From positions 868,001-932,000 of the forward strand of contig CAWGTF010000010.1 in NCBI GenBank assembly GCA_963825425.1: a stretch of 64,000 bases of DNA. Reading direction: 5' to 3'. Both the position numbers and the translations under genes were made by a program. The first letter of the stretch is position 1. The number at the start of each line of letters is the position of its first letter. The stretch is from PALSA-607 sp963825425 (lineage in GTDB: Bacteria; Actinomycetota; Actinomycetes; Acidothermales; Acidothermaceae). The notes below the pieces were generated by a model, which did not search any database, was not told where the DNA came from, and was given only the letters and a program-made list of their open reading frames with translations. This document shows positions 27,003 to 36,107 of the stretch, one piece after another.

Positions 27003-28502
27003 TCAGCCGTTGGTGGGGAACCCGAGATTGAGGCCGCCGTGACTCGGATCAAGCCATCGCGACGTGACGACCTTTCCCCTCGTGAAGAAGTGGACGCCCT
27101 CGACGCCGTGTGCGTGAGTGTCGCCGAACAGCGATGACTTCCAGCCACCGAACGAGTAGTAGGCCATCGGGACCGGGATCGGCACGTTGATGCCGATCAT
27201 GCCGACGGACACCTCGTTTTGGAAGCGACGAGCCGCTCCACCGTCGTTGGTGAAGATCGCGGTGCCGTTGCCGTACGGGCTCGCGTTCACCAACGCGAGC
27301 GCCTCGTCATAGCTCGGCGAGCGCAAGACCGACAGCACCGGACCGAAGATCTCGTCGGTGTAGCACGACATCGGCGGCGTCACGTGATCGAGCAAGGACG
27401 GCCCGAGCCAGAACCCTTCTGGGTCGCCGTCAATAGGCGTGTCTCGCCCGTCGACGACCAAGGTCGCACCAGCGGCGACCCCCGCGTCGAGGTACGACGC
27501 GACCTTGTCACGATGTGGTCGGGTGACGAGCGGCCCCATGTCGCACCCGCGACGGCCGTCACCGATGCGCAACGTTGCCATCCGCGTGCGGATCCGCTCG
27601 ACGAGATCGTCTCCGACCGGATCGACCGCGACCAGCGCGGAGATCGCCATGCAGCGCTCGCCGGCTGACCCAAAGCCGGCGTTGACCGCCGCATCGGCAG
27701 CGAGGTCGAGATCCGCGTCAGGCAACACGACCATGTGATTCTTCGCACCGCCCAGCGCCTGCACCCGCTTGCCGTTCTTGGTACCGGTCTCGTAGACGTA
27801 GCGCGCGACCGGGGTCGACCCCACGAACGAGATCGAGCCGACGTCGGGGTGGTGCAACAGCGCGTCGACTGCTTCCTTGTCGCCGTGGACGACATTCAAA
27901 ACGCCGTCGGGCAGACCAGCCTCGGCGAAGAGCTCGGCAAGCAGAATCGCTGCCGACGGATCCTTCTCACTTGGCTTCAAGACAACCGCGTTGCCGCAGG
28001 CAATCGCGATCGGGACGAACCACAGCGGCACCATCGCCGGGAAGTTGAACGGTGAGATGACGCCGACGACGCCGACAGGTTGCCGGATCGAGTACACGTC
28101 GACCTTCGTCGACACGTTCTCGGAGAAGCCACCCTTCAGCAACTGCGGGATCCCACACGCGAACTCGACGACCTCGAGGCCTCTCGCCACCTCGCCCGCG
28201 GCATCGGAGAGCACCTTGCCGTGCTCTGCGGTGATCGCCGCGGCGACGTCACCGCTGCGCTGACGCAGCAGCTCGCGCATCGCGAACATGACCGACGTGC
28301 GCTTCGACAGCGAGGCCGACCGCCAATCGCGCCAGGCGTCGGCGGCGGCTGTGACGGCGAGATTGACGTCATCGGACGACGCGAAGTCGACGTGTCCGGT
28401 GACCTGGCCGGTCGCCGGGTCGAAGACCTCACCGTGGCGAGCCGATTCCCCGGTGTACGGCTTGCCCCCGATCCAGTGGGTGATGCGGCGGATCTCGCTC
28501 AT
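27003..28502 (-). CDS. mmsA: CoA-acylating methylmalonate-semialdehyde dehydrogenase
   Basis: MmsA oxidatively decarboxylates methylmalonate or malonate semialdehyde to propionyl- or acetyl-CoA. The 499-residue aldehyde dehydrogenase begins RRITHWIGGKPYTGESARHG and shows VGVISPFNFPAMVPLWFVPI, CGNAVVLKPSEKDPSAAILL, and the catalytic cysteine in NAGFGSAGERCMAISALVAV. MmsA-specific features include the Asn-Phe-Pro region and INVPIPVPMAYYSFGGWKSS. It overlaps the upstream aminotransferase by 4 nt (ATGA), so the pair likely runs beta-alanine or a similar beta-amino acid to malonate semialdehyde and then to acetyl-CoA. It is the last gene of the ureohydrolase operon. Confidence 0.95.
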   Translation of the reverse strand: MSEIRRITHWIGGKPYTGESARHGEVFDPATGQVTGHVDFASSDDVNLAVTAAADAWRDWRSASLSKRTSVMFAMRELLRQRSGDVAAAITAEHGKVLSDAAGEVARGLEVVEFACGIPQLLKGGFSENVSTKVDVYSIRQPVGVVGVISPFNFPAMVPLWFVPIAIACGNAVVLKPSEKDPSAAILLAELFAEAGLPDGVLNVVHGDKEAVDALLHHPDVGSISFVGSTPVARYVYETGTKNGKRVQALGGAKNHMVVLPDADLDLAADAAVNAGFGSAGERCMAISALVAVDPVGDDLVERIRTRMATLRIGDGRRGCDMGPLVTRPHRDKVASYLDAGVAAGATLVVDGRDTPIDGDPEGFWLGPSLLDHVTPPMSCYTDEIFGPVLSVLRSPSYDEALALVNASPYGNGTAIFTNDGGAARRFQNEVSVGMIGINVPIPVPMAYYSFGGWKSSLFGDTHAHGVEGVHFFTRGKVVTSRWLDPSHGGLNLGFPTNG

Positions 28503-29833
28503 CGCACGTTCGCCGCGACGGGGGTGCTCGCTGCCTCGACTGCGGCGAAGGACTTCGCCAAGACGTCGAGGCCTTCCGCAGCCTCGGCCTCGGTGACAGT
28601 CAGCGCAGGGGCGATGCGCAGCACGTTGCCGTGCAAGCCACCCTTGCCGATCAGCAGACCGCGCTCGCGGGTCTCTTCCATCATTCGGGTCGCCGCTGCC
28701 GGGTCAGGCGTCTTGGAGCCGGGAACGACCAGCTCGACGCCGATCATGAGTCCCTTGCCCCGGACGTCTCCGACGAACGGATGGGTGTGCTGAAGGCCGC
28801 GGATCCCCTCAAGCAAAACGGTGCCGACCTTCGCCGCGTTCGCTTGGAGATCGTGGGACAGCACGTAGTCGAGCGTGGCGTTGGCGGCGGCGGTGACCAG
28901 CGGGTTGCCGCCGAACGTGGAGATGGAATTGGCGGTCAAGCAGTCCATGAGCTCCGCACGCGCAACAACGCCACCAATCGACGTCCCGTTGCCGAGACCC
29001 TTCGCGAAGGTCATCGCATCGGGCACCACGCCGTGCGCCTGGATCCCCCAGAAATGTTCGCCGGTACGGCCCCACCCGGTCTGCACCTCGTCGGAGATGA
29101 ACAAGATGCCGTAGGAGTCGAGGATTTCCTTGAACGCAGCGAACATGCCGTCGGGCGGCGTGGCGAAGCCGCCGACACCCTGAATCGGCTCGGCGATCAT
29201 GCACGCGACGTCGCCGGAGGTGGTCGTGATGATGACGTCGCGCAGGTCGTCGGCACACGCGGCGATGAAGTCGGCGTCGGACAAGTGCCCGAACGGGCTG
29301 CGGTAGCGGTAGCCGCTCTGCACGTAGCTGACGTTGACCGGCGACAGGCTCGACGCGCTCCAGCCCCGGTTGCCGGTGATCGCCACGCTCGCAAACGATC
29401 GCCCGTGGTAGCTGTTGCGCAGCGCCAGAACCTGATTGCTTCGGCGGTACTGCGTGGCGAGCAGCAGGGCAGCCTCGTTCGCCTCGGTGCCGGAGGAGGT
29501 GAAGAAGACTTTCGCGTCGGGGATGCCCGACAGTCTCGCGATCTTCTCCGCCAACTCGATCTGCGAGCGGATCAGATAGAGCGTCGAGGTGTGCAAGATG
29601 CCGGTGTCGACCTGCGCCTTGATCGCGTCGCGCACTTCCGGAACGTTGTAGCCGAGCATGTTGGTCAAAATTCCGGCGAAGAAGTCGAGATATTCGCGGC
29701 CCTGCCCGTCGGTGACGCGGCGGCCCACACCGGTTGCGATCTCGATGGGGTCGTCGTAGTACAGCGCCATCCACGACGGCATCACATAGCGGTGGCGCGC
29801 GACCAGCTCGGCGTGGGTTGCGTCGTCCGACAT
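28499..29833 (-). CDS. Class III aminotransferase, AGXT2-like (probable beta-alanine/omega-amino acid transaminase)
   Basis: A 444-residue PLP enzyme. It shows FFTSSGTEANEAALLLATQY, RNSYHGRSFASVAITGNRGW, IAEPIQGVGGFATPPDGMFA, the PLP Asp in FISDEVQTGWGRTGEHFWG and the lysine in MTFAKGLGNGTSIGG. Overall it resembles alanine-glyoxylate aminotransferase 2 types, which act on beta-alanine, beta-aminoisobutyrate and related omega-amino acids. Being translationally coupled to mmsA favours beta-alanine or another 3-amino acid as donor. It follows the saccharopine-dehydrogenase-like gene after 42 nt on the same strand. Substrate specificity cannot be read from sequence. Confidence 0.88.
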   Translation of the reverse strand: MSDDATHAELVARHRYVMPSWMALYYDDPIEIATGVGRRVTDGQGREYLDFFAGILTNMLGYNVPEVRDAIKAQVDTGILHTSTLYLIRSQIELAEKIARLSGIPDAKVFFTSSGTEANEAALLLATQYRRSNQVLALRNSYHGRSFASVAITGNRGWSASSLSPVNVSYVQSGYRYRSPFGHLSDADFIAACADDLRDVIITTTSGDVACMIAEPIQGVGGFATPPDGMFAAFKEILDSYGILFISDEVQTGWGRTGEHFWGIQAHGVVPDAMTFAKGLGNGTSIGGVVARAELMDCLTANSISTFGGNPLVTAAANATLDYVLSHDLQANAAKVGTVLLEGIRGLQHTHPFVGDVRGKGLMIGVELVVPGSKTPDPAAATRMMEETRERGLLIGKGGLHGNVLRIAPALTVTEAEAAEGLDVLAKSFAAVEAASTPVAANVR

Positions 29834-29875
29834 CTTCCATCACTCCTTAGATCTGCTCGTTCGACAGTACGTCTT

Positions 29876-31081
29876 CTATTGGTCGCGCATGCCCCATGGT
29901 GAACCGTACGTGACGAGCAGGTCGAGGTAGGGCTGTGCGTCGAACGCCTCAGGCCCGAGGACGCCGGCACCCTTCCAGGCGCCCGTGGCGAGCAACTCGA
30001 GCGCGACGACCGGATTGATCGCGGTCTGCCACACGACCGCCTGCGCCCCGTACTCGCGCATCGACCACTCGTTGTCGACCACGTGATACAGGTAGGTCGC
30101 CCGTGGCTTGCCGTCCTTGCCGGTCCCGGTGACATACGTGCCCGCGCAGGTCTTGCCCCGCATCCGGTCACCGAGGGTGGCCGGATCCGGTAGGCACGCG
30201 GCCACGACATCGCGCGGCGACACCTCCACGCCGCCGACCTTGATCTTGTCGACGCGGTCGAGACCGAGCTTGTGGAGGGTCTTGAGGACGCCGATGAACT
30301 CGTCGCCAAGGCCGTACTTGAAGGTGACCCGCTCCGCCTCGACCCAGCGAGGCACCAGGAGCACCTCCTCGTGCTCGACGTTCACGCATTCGACCGGTCC
30401 GATGCCCTCGGGGAAGTCGAACACCTCGGGCTCGCTGAACGGCTCTGTCGTGTACCAGCCCCGGCCCCGCTCCCACACCACTGGCGGGTTGAGGCACTCC
30501 TCGATCGTGGTCCAGATCGAGAAAGTGGGTGCGAAGTCGTAGCCCTCGACCGTCAGGTTTGCGCCGTCGCGGATGCCGACCTCGTCAATGTGGGAGAACA
30601 GATGGTCGGCGGCGTAGCGGGCGAAGATGTCCGACAGGCCAGGCTCGACGCCGATACCGACGAGTGCGAGTCGCCCTGCGTCGTTCCATTTGTCGGAAAG
30701 CTCGAACTGCTGGTCTCCGAGCTTCACGCCGGTCAGCGCGTAGGGCTGCTCAGCGTGCGGCCGCGACAGCGACATCGCCATGTCGAGGTAGTGGGCGCCG
30801 GCCGCCAGCGCGGCGCGGAACAACGGCATGACGAAACGCGGATCCGTGGCGTTGAGCAGCACATCGCACTCGTGGTCACGCAGTGCCGACGTCACGGCCG
30901 CCTCATCCGACGCGTCGATGCGAATCGCCGAGAATCTTGAGTCGCCGGTGCGCTCCGCCGCCCGCTGCGCCCTGGCCTCGTCGTAGTCGGCCACCACCAT
31001 CGCATCGAAAAACGGCCGACGTGCGGCGATGGCGGTGATCGCTCCGCCCACCCCGCCGGCACCTACGAGGAGGATCTTCAT
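29876..31081 (-). CDS. Saccharopine dehydrogenase family protein (LYS9/carboxynorspermidine dehydrogenase-like)
   Basis: A 401-residue NAD(P)-dependent enzyme with an N-terminal Rossmann motif ILLVGAGGVGGAITAIAARR and the family segments ECDVLLNATDPRFVMPLFRA and GAHYLDMAMSLSRPHAEQPY. The C-terminal half includes VGIGVEPGLSDIFARYAADH and ECVNVEHEEVLLVPRWVEAE, resembling saccharopine and carboxy(nor)spermidine dehydrogenases. These enzymes form or cleave a C-N bond between an amine and an aldehyde or oxoacid. Here, between a ureohydrolase and aminotransferases, it may use a polyamine-derived substrate. Its start overlaps the stop of the ureohydrolase gene (ATGA). Confidence 0.82.
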   Translation of the reverse strand: MKILLVGAGGVGGAITAIAARRPFFDAMVVADYDEARAQRAAERTGDSRFSAIRIDASDEAAVTSALRDHECDVLLNATDPRFVMPLFRAALAAGAHYLDMAMSLSRPHAEQPYALTGVKLGDQQFELSDKWNDAGRLALVGIGVEPGLSDIFARYAADHLFSHIDEVGIRDGANLTVEGYDFAPTFSIWTTIEECLNPPVVWERGRGWYTTEPFSEPEVFDFPEGIGPVECVNVEHEEVLLVPRWVEAERVTFKYGLGDEFIGVLKTLHKLGLDRVDKIKVGGVEVSPRDVVAACLPDPATLGDRMRGKTCAGTYVTGTGKDGKPRATYLYHVVDNEWSMREYGAQAVVWQTAINPVVALELLATGAWKGAGVLGPEAFDAQPYLDLLVTYGSPWGMRDQ

Positions 31082-32148
31082 GACGACGTCCTTCCACTGG
31101 CCTCGTGCCGGCCGGCGAGCAAGGGCATCGCCGGATCGAACTTCGTAGCGGTTACTGCGTCGCGCCGCCTGGCGGCGATGCCCGATAGCGCCTCGAGCAC
31201 GACGCGGTTGGCGAGCATCGCGGTGATCTCCGCGTGATCGAACGGCGGCGAGACCTCGACAACGTCGACACCTGCGACGGGAAGCTCACGACAGATCCGA
31301 CGGACGGCATCGAGGAGCTCGCGCGCCGTGAGGCCGCCCGGGTTCTGGCGTGCCGGTACCAGGGGCATGGCCCGGGTCGCAGACGTCGATGTCGACGGAC
31401 AAGAACACGGCGTCGCAGTCGTCGAGCGCGATGGCGAACGCTTCGTCCAGGACGGCGGGCAGCCCGCGCGCGCCGATCTCGGTCATCTCGTAAGACCGCA
31501 TGTGCTGCGCGGCCATCCAGTCGAGTGTTTCCGGCTCGGGCCAGTAGCCCCGCAGACCGATCTGGATGAAAGCGGTCACCTCGGGCGGCACCGGACTCGA
31601 TGAGTCGGCGCATGGGCTGGCCGTGACCGTAGAGCGATCCGAAGAGGATGTCGCCGGTATCCGCGTGTGCGTCAAAGTGCAGCACTGCGACGCGACCGAA
31701 TCCGTGGTGACGGGCAACACCTGTGACGTCGGGCAGCGCGATCGAGTGGTCTCCCCCGAGCACAACCGGAATCGCTCCCGCCGCCGCGACCGTCGCCACG
31801 GCGTCCTCCAGGCTTGCCAAGCGCACGCTCGATCTCGCCAGGCGGCATCTCGACGTCGCCGGCGTCGAGCACCCGCAGATCGCGCAGCGCATCGACGCGC
31901 AAGGCGAGGTGCGGCCGCGATGCGTCGTGCGGCAGGTAGTCGGTCGAACGGATCGCCTGCGGACCGAATCGCGCGCCCGGGCGGTGCGACGTGCCGCCGT
32001 CGAACGGCGCGCCGACGATGACGACGTCGGCTCCCGCAAACGATGCCGGGTCCGCCAGGTCGCACCGATCGACGCCTAAGAAAGTGACGTCCGGGCCGAA
32101 CATCGCCCCATACCGGGTCACTTCACACCGGCAGGTCAGCGCTTGCAT
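31078..32148 (-). CDS. Arginase/agmatinase family ureohydrolase (frame broken at about three sites)
   Basis: A binuclear-manganese enzyme that releases urea from a guanidino compound. All metal-site motifs are present but in three frames: VIVGAPFDGGTSHRPGARFG near the N terminus, VVLGGDHSIALP, VLHFDAHADTGDI and VFLSVDIDVCDPGHAPGTGT. The C-terminal helix RELPVAGVDVVEVSPPFDHA follows. Frame changes lie near 31825, 31590 and 31370. Agmatine is the default guess. Guanidinobutyrate (giving GABA) or guanidinopropionate (giving beta-alanine) would suit the downstream enzymes equally well. The start may be 32148 or ATG 32103. It is first of a four-gene operon (ureohydrolase, SDH-like, aminotransferase, mmsA). 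Confidence 0.85.
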
Positions 32149-32195
32149 GGCGCGGACGCTACCACCGAAACGGTCGCGCGTATCAGAACAGGACC

Positions 32196-32234
32196 ACGGA
32201 ATCCCTTGTCAACCGACCAAATCAATGCGATAAC
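32196..32234 (+). promoter_or_regulatory. APC permease promoter with adjacent candidate operator; shared divergent control region
   Basis: TTGTCA (32206-32211) and GATAAC (32229-32234) are spaced by 17 bp, a good sigma-70-type promoter for the permease gene 59 nt downstream. The 8-mer ACGGAATC (32196-32203) ends 2 bp upstream of the -35. On the other strand the same bases give TTGACA (a -35 for the ureohydrolase operon), with the 8-mer just downstream of it inside the spacer; the minus -10 is less clear (TGATAC further on). One bound regulator could therefore act on both promoters. Confidence 0.55.
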
Positions 32235-32292
32235 CGGAGGGTTCAAAACCGCTGGTGCCATCAATCCGCCCACATCGCTCCCAGAGGTGCTC

Positions 32293-33965
32293 ATGGTCGC
32301 CGAAGCTCCAACGCCGGTGCATTACGACAGCGGAGAGGTGACTCAACAAGGGCCTAAAGACCGGCGCACTCGGGCTCGTCTCGAGCATCGTCATCGGGGT
32401 CGCGTCGACCGCGCCCGGCGTACAGCCTGGCGGCCACACTTGGCTTCGTCGTGCTGCTCGCAGGCACCCAGTCGGTGATCGTGTCGATCCTCGCCTTCGT
32501 GCCGATCTTCCTCGTCTCGCTCGGTTACAAGGAACTGAACCGGCGCGAGCCCGACTGCGGCACCACGTTCACCTGGGCGAACAAAGGCGTTCGGGCCCGA
32601 AGACCGGCTGGCTCGGCGGCTGGGGCATCGTCGCCGCCGACATCCTGGTCATGGCCAGCCTTGCGCAGGTCGCCGGCCAGTACGGCTTCGACCTGTTCGG
32701 AGCGCACGGCATCGGCGGCAACGCCACGAGCGGCGTGGGTGCTTGCTCGTCGGCATCATGTGGATCGTCGTCATGACCGCGATTTGCTACGTCGGCATCG
32801 AGATCTCGGCGAACTTCCAGAAGGTGCTGCTGAGCGATCGAGGTCGTCATGCTCGCCGTCTACTCGATCACTGCGCTCGTGAAGGTCTACTGCGAACAAG
32901 GGCACCGACGGGTTCGAGCCACGTGAGCCTTGTCGTGGTTCAACCCGGCGCACATCGGCATCACCAACTTCCTGCAGGGCATCTTGCTGATGCTCTTCAT
33001 CTACTGGGGCTGGGACAGCGCAGTCTCGGTGAACGAGGAGACCAAGGACCGAGCGCAGGACGCCAGGACGTGCTGCGGTGATCTCCACGGTCTTGCTGCT
33101 CCTGATCTATGCGCTGGTGACGGTCGTCGACTGTCGCGTTCGCCGGCGTTGGCGACAAGGGCGTCGGCTTGGCCAACCCCGACAACTCCAGCGACGTCAT
33201 CACGATCCTCGGCGGCGCGGTGTTCGGCTCGCACGGATTCGGCCTGGTGTTCTCGAAGCTGCTGACCTGATGGTGCTGTCGTCGGCAGCTGCGTCGACTC
33301 AGACGACGATTCTGCCGACAGCACGCACGACCCTCGCGATGGCTGCGTACAAGGCGATCCCGAAGGTCGTTCTCAAGGATCCACCCGCGCTACCTGACGC
33401 CGACCGTGTCGACGCTCGCCATGGGCGGCGTCTCGATCCTGCTGTACCTGCTGTTCAACTTCGTGGCAGCCGGCAACATCATCCCCGACTCGGTGACGGC
33501 GATCGGCTGGTTCATCGCCTTCTACTACGGCCTCACCGGCTTCGCGTGCACGTGGTACTACCGGCAGCGAACTTCGCCGCAGCTCACGCGATCTTTGGGT
33601 CAAGGGCATCCTGCCCATCGCTCGGCGGCGTCATGCTGTTCGGCGCACTCATCGTGGCCGCGTACTACGACTGGAAGCCGGTCACCGGCTACACGAGTTG
33701 GAGCATGCAGTTCGCTCCGCACTGGGACATCGGCGGCATCTTCCTGATCGGCACCTTGACCGCGGTCGTGGGCGTCGTCCTGCTGCTGATCTCGATCCCG
33801 ATTTATCGGCCGTTCTTCCGCGGCGAGGTCATGTCACCCGCGCCCGAACTCGCCGAGCACTTGATACGACTGAAGCCAGCGGGCTGGTTCGGCGAGAGCG
33901 GGCGGCTCTCGCCGAACCACCGCGGGCCTATTGGCCAGCAGTGTCCGCGCGCGCTGGCTCCATAG
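32293..33965 (+). CDS. APC superfamily amino acid/polyamine permease (frame broken at many sites)
   Basis: A 12-helix cytoplasmic-membrane permease, about 555 codons. Conserved blocks appear in order across frames: LKTGALGLVSSIVIGVASTA, GFVVLLAGTQSVIVSILAFV, GWLGGWGIVAADILVMASLA, MWIVVMTAICYVGIEISANF, WFNPAHIGITNFLQGILLML, FIYWGWDSAVSVNEETKD, MVLSSAAASTQTTILPTART, GGVSILLYLLFNFVAAGNII and GIFLIGTLTAVVGVVLLLIS. At least ten single-base frame changes occur, the densest in the window. The ATG at 32293 has AGAGG upstream. Position and divergent promoter suggest import of agmatine, putrescine, GABA or a guanidino acid for the adjacent operon. Real decay cannot be excluded here, but intact motifs between the breaks favour sequence error. 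Confidence 0.82.
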
Positions 33966-33999
33966 GCTCGTCCCTCGCCAACTCCGCCGAGCACTGCTG

Positions 34000-35464
34000 T
34001 CAGGCGTCGAGGTTGGTCATCACGTGCTTGATGCGGGTGTAGTCCTCGAAGCCGTACATCGACAGGTCCTTGCCGTATCCGCTGTGCTTGAAGCCGCCAT
34101 GCGGCATCTCGGCGACCAGCGGGATGTGCGTATTGATCCACACGCAGCCGAAGTCGAGACGCTTCGCCATCCGCATCGCTCGCCCGTGATCGCGGGTCCA
34201 GACCGATGACGAGAGACCGTACTCGACGCTGTTGGCCCATCGCACAGCCTCGTCTTCGTCGCTGAACTTCTGAACCGTGATCACCGGCCCGAAGACCTCG
34301 TCGCGCACGATCTCGTCTCCCTGCTGCAAGCCAGCTACCACTGTCGGCTCGTAGAAGTAGCCACGATCACCGATGCGGTGCCCACCTGCGAGCAGCTGCG
34401 CGTGATCGGGCAAGCGATCGACGAATCCGCTCACACGCGAGAGCTGGTTCGCGTTGTTGACGGGGCCGTACGCTGCATCCGTCGTTGGACGGCGGGCCAA
34501 CGACTGTGCCGCGAGCTTGCTCGGTCAGTGCAGCGACGAAGTCGCCATAGATTCCGGGCGCCGCGAGCACTCTGGTCGCAGCCGTGCAGTCCTGGCCGGC
34601 GTTGAAATAGCCCGCCATCGCAATGCCCTCGGCGGTCTTTTCAAGATCCGCGTCATCGAAGACGACGACCGGCGCCTTGCCCCCGAGCTCGAGATGCACC
34701 CGCTTGAGATCGCGTGCAGCGGCGCCGGCGACTTCCATGCCCGCGCGCACACTGCCGGTGATGGAGACCATGCTGGGCGTGCGGTGTTCAACCAGTAGCC
34801 GCCCGGTGTCACGTTCGCCGCACACCACGTTGAGCACGCCAGGCGGTAGGAACTCCGCCGCGATCTCTGCCATCAACAGCGCCGTCACCGGCGTCGTGTC
34901 GGACGGTTTGAGCACGACCGCGTTGCCCGCGGCGATCGCCGGCGCCCACTTCCAGACCGCCATCATCATCGGGTAGTTCCACGGCGTCACCTGCGCGCAC
35001 ACGCCAATCGGCTCGCGCCTGACGAACGAGGTGTGGCCGGCCAGGTACTCCCCCGCCGCGGTACCTTCGAGCACTCGCGCCGCCCCCGCGAAGAAGCGGA
35101 TCTGGTCGACCATCGGCGGCAGTTCCTCCGATGCCGTAAGCGAAAGCGGCTTGCCGGTGTTCTGCGATTCGGCGGCAACAATCTCCTCGGCCCGCGCTTC
35201 GATCGCGTCCGCGATGCGCAGCAGCGCCCGTTGGCGGACCGACGGCGTCGCGTCGCGCCAGATCTCGAAAGCCCGCTCCGCCGCCTGCATCGCACGATCA
35301 ACGTCGGCGCCTTCGGACACCGGCGCGGAGGCGAATACCTCCCCGGTGCTCGGGTCGATGAGGTCGCTGGTCAGACCCGACTCGGTGTCGACGTACGCGC
35401 CATCGACGAAATTGCGCAGCACTCGGCGTCCAGCGGCACCAGTAGCTCCAGCAGCCATGCTCAT
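34000..35464 (-). CDS. Aldehyde dehydrogenase, gamma-aminobutyraldehyde dehydrogenase-like (frame broken once)
   Basis: An NAD-dependent aldehyde dehydrogenase, about 488 codons. It shows RNFVDGAYVDTESGLTSDLI, VCAQVTPWNYPMMMAVWKWA, AAGNAVVLKPSDTTPVTALL, the glutamate motif VHLELGGKAPVVVFDDAD and the catalytic cysteine in YFNAGQDCTAATRVLAAP. After an indel near 34490 the sequence continues with YGPVNNANQLSRVSGFVDRL, EIVRDEVFGPVITVQKFSD and HGGFKHSGYGKDLSMYGFED. The closest family is the 4-aminobutanal dehydrogenase (PatD/PuuC) group. It would make GABA from the product of the aminotransferase at 36104. AAGGAG lies 8 nt before the ATG at 35464. It is divergent from the lrp gene. Confidence 0.87.
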
Positions 35465-35552
35465 CTCCTTACACGCGAGGGTGCCGACAGCGTAGCCGGA
35501 CCCGAGCGCTTGCGGGAGACGAGAACGTCAGTGATATCGGCCTTCCACCATT

Positions 35553-35589
35553 GATTCCGTGGATGCGTCGGGCGTGCGACTACGGAATC
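35553..35589. promoter_or_regulatory. Paired inverted 8-mers between aldehyde dehydrogenase and lrp, candidate Lrp operator
   Basis: GATTCCGT (35553-35560) and ACGGAATC (35582-35589) are perfect inverted copies separated by 21 bp, in the 162-bp divergent gap. The right copy ends 37 bp before the lrp ATG. Flanks extend the similarity weakly (TTGATTCCGTGG and GCGATTCCGTAG when aligned). Lrp/AsnC proteins typically bind spaced pseudo-palindromes near their own gene, so autoregulation and control of the dehydrogenase are the obvious hypotheses. Confidence 0.55.
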
Positions 35590-35626
35590 GCTTGCACCGC
35601 GTCAGGGTGCGGGCCATGATTGCCAA

Positions 35627-36107
35627 ATGAGCCCACGCGAGCGACCGCCGGGACCGGCAGGCGTCCTCGACGAGGTCTCGAAGGCAATTATCGAACAACT
35701 GCAGCAGGACGGGCGCCGCTCGTACGCGACGATCGCGCAAGCCGTGGGCTTGTCGGAGGCCGCGGTGCGGCAACGCGTACAGCGGTTGCTCAAGAGCGGC
35801 GTCATTCAGATCGTGGCAGTGACCGACCCGCTCCAACTTGGGCTTCCCACGCCAGGCAATGATCGGTTTGCGCGTCGAGGGCGACATCGAAGCGGTGGCC
35901 GATGAGCTGGAAAAGTTCCCCGAGGTCGACTACGTCGTCGTCACCGCGGGTTCGTTCGACCTGCTGGTCGAAACCGTCTGCGAGGACGACGACCACCTGC
36001 TCGAGCTTCTGAACGGCCGGATTCGGGCCATCCCGGCCGTCCGCAGCACCGAGACCTTCGTCTATCTGAAGCTTCGTAAGCAGACATACACCTGGGGGAC
36101 CAGATGA
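35627..36107 (+). CDS. Lrp/AsnC family transcriptional regulator (frame broken once)
   Basis: A 160-codon feast/famine regulator. The winged helix-turn-helix reads LDEVSKAIIEQLQQDGRRSY then IAQAVGLSEAAVRQRVQRLL. After an indel near 35836 the effector-binding RAM domain continues with FPRQAMIGLRVEGDIEAVAD, DYVVVTAGSFDLLVETVCED and VRSTETFVYLKL. Length is standard. It is divergent from the aldehyde dehydrogenase and translationally coupled (ATGA) to the aminotransferase, so it most likely controls this polyamine/GABA cluster. No clear ribosome binding site precedes the ATG; the gene may be leaderless. The two inverted 8-mers at 35553-35589 are candidate binding sites. Confidence 0.88.

Noticed and set aside
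28631..29902. A 423-codon plus-strand open frame opposite the AGXT2-like aminotransferase
   Set aside because: The minus-strand gene has all PLP motifs; the plus frame has none.
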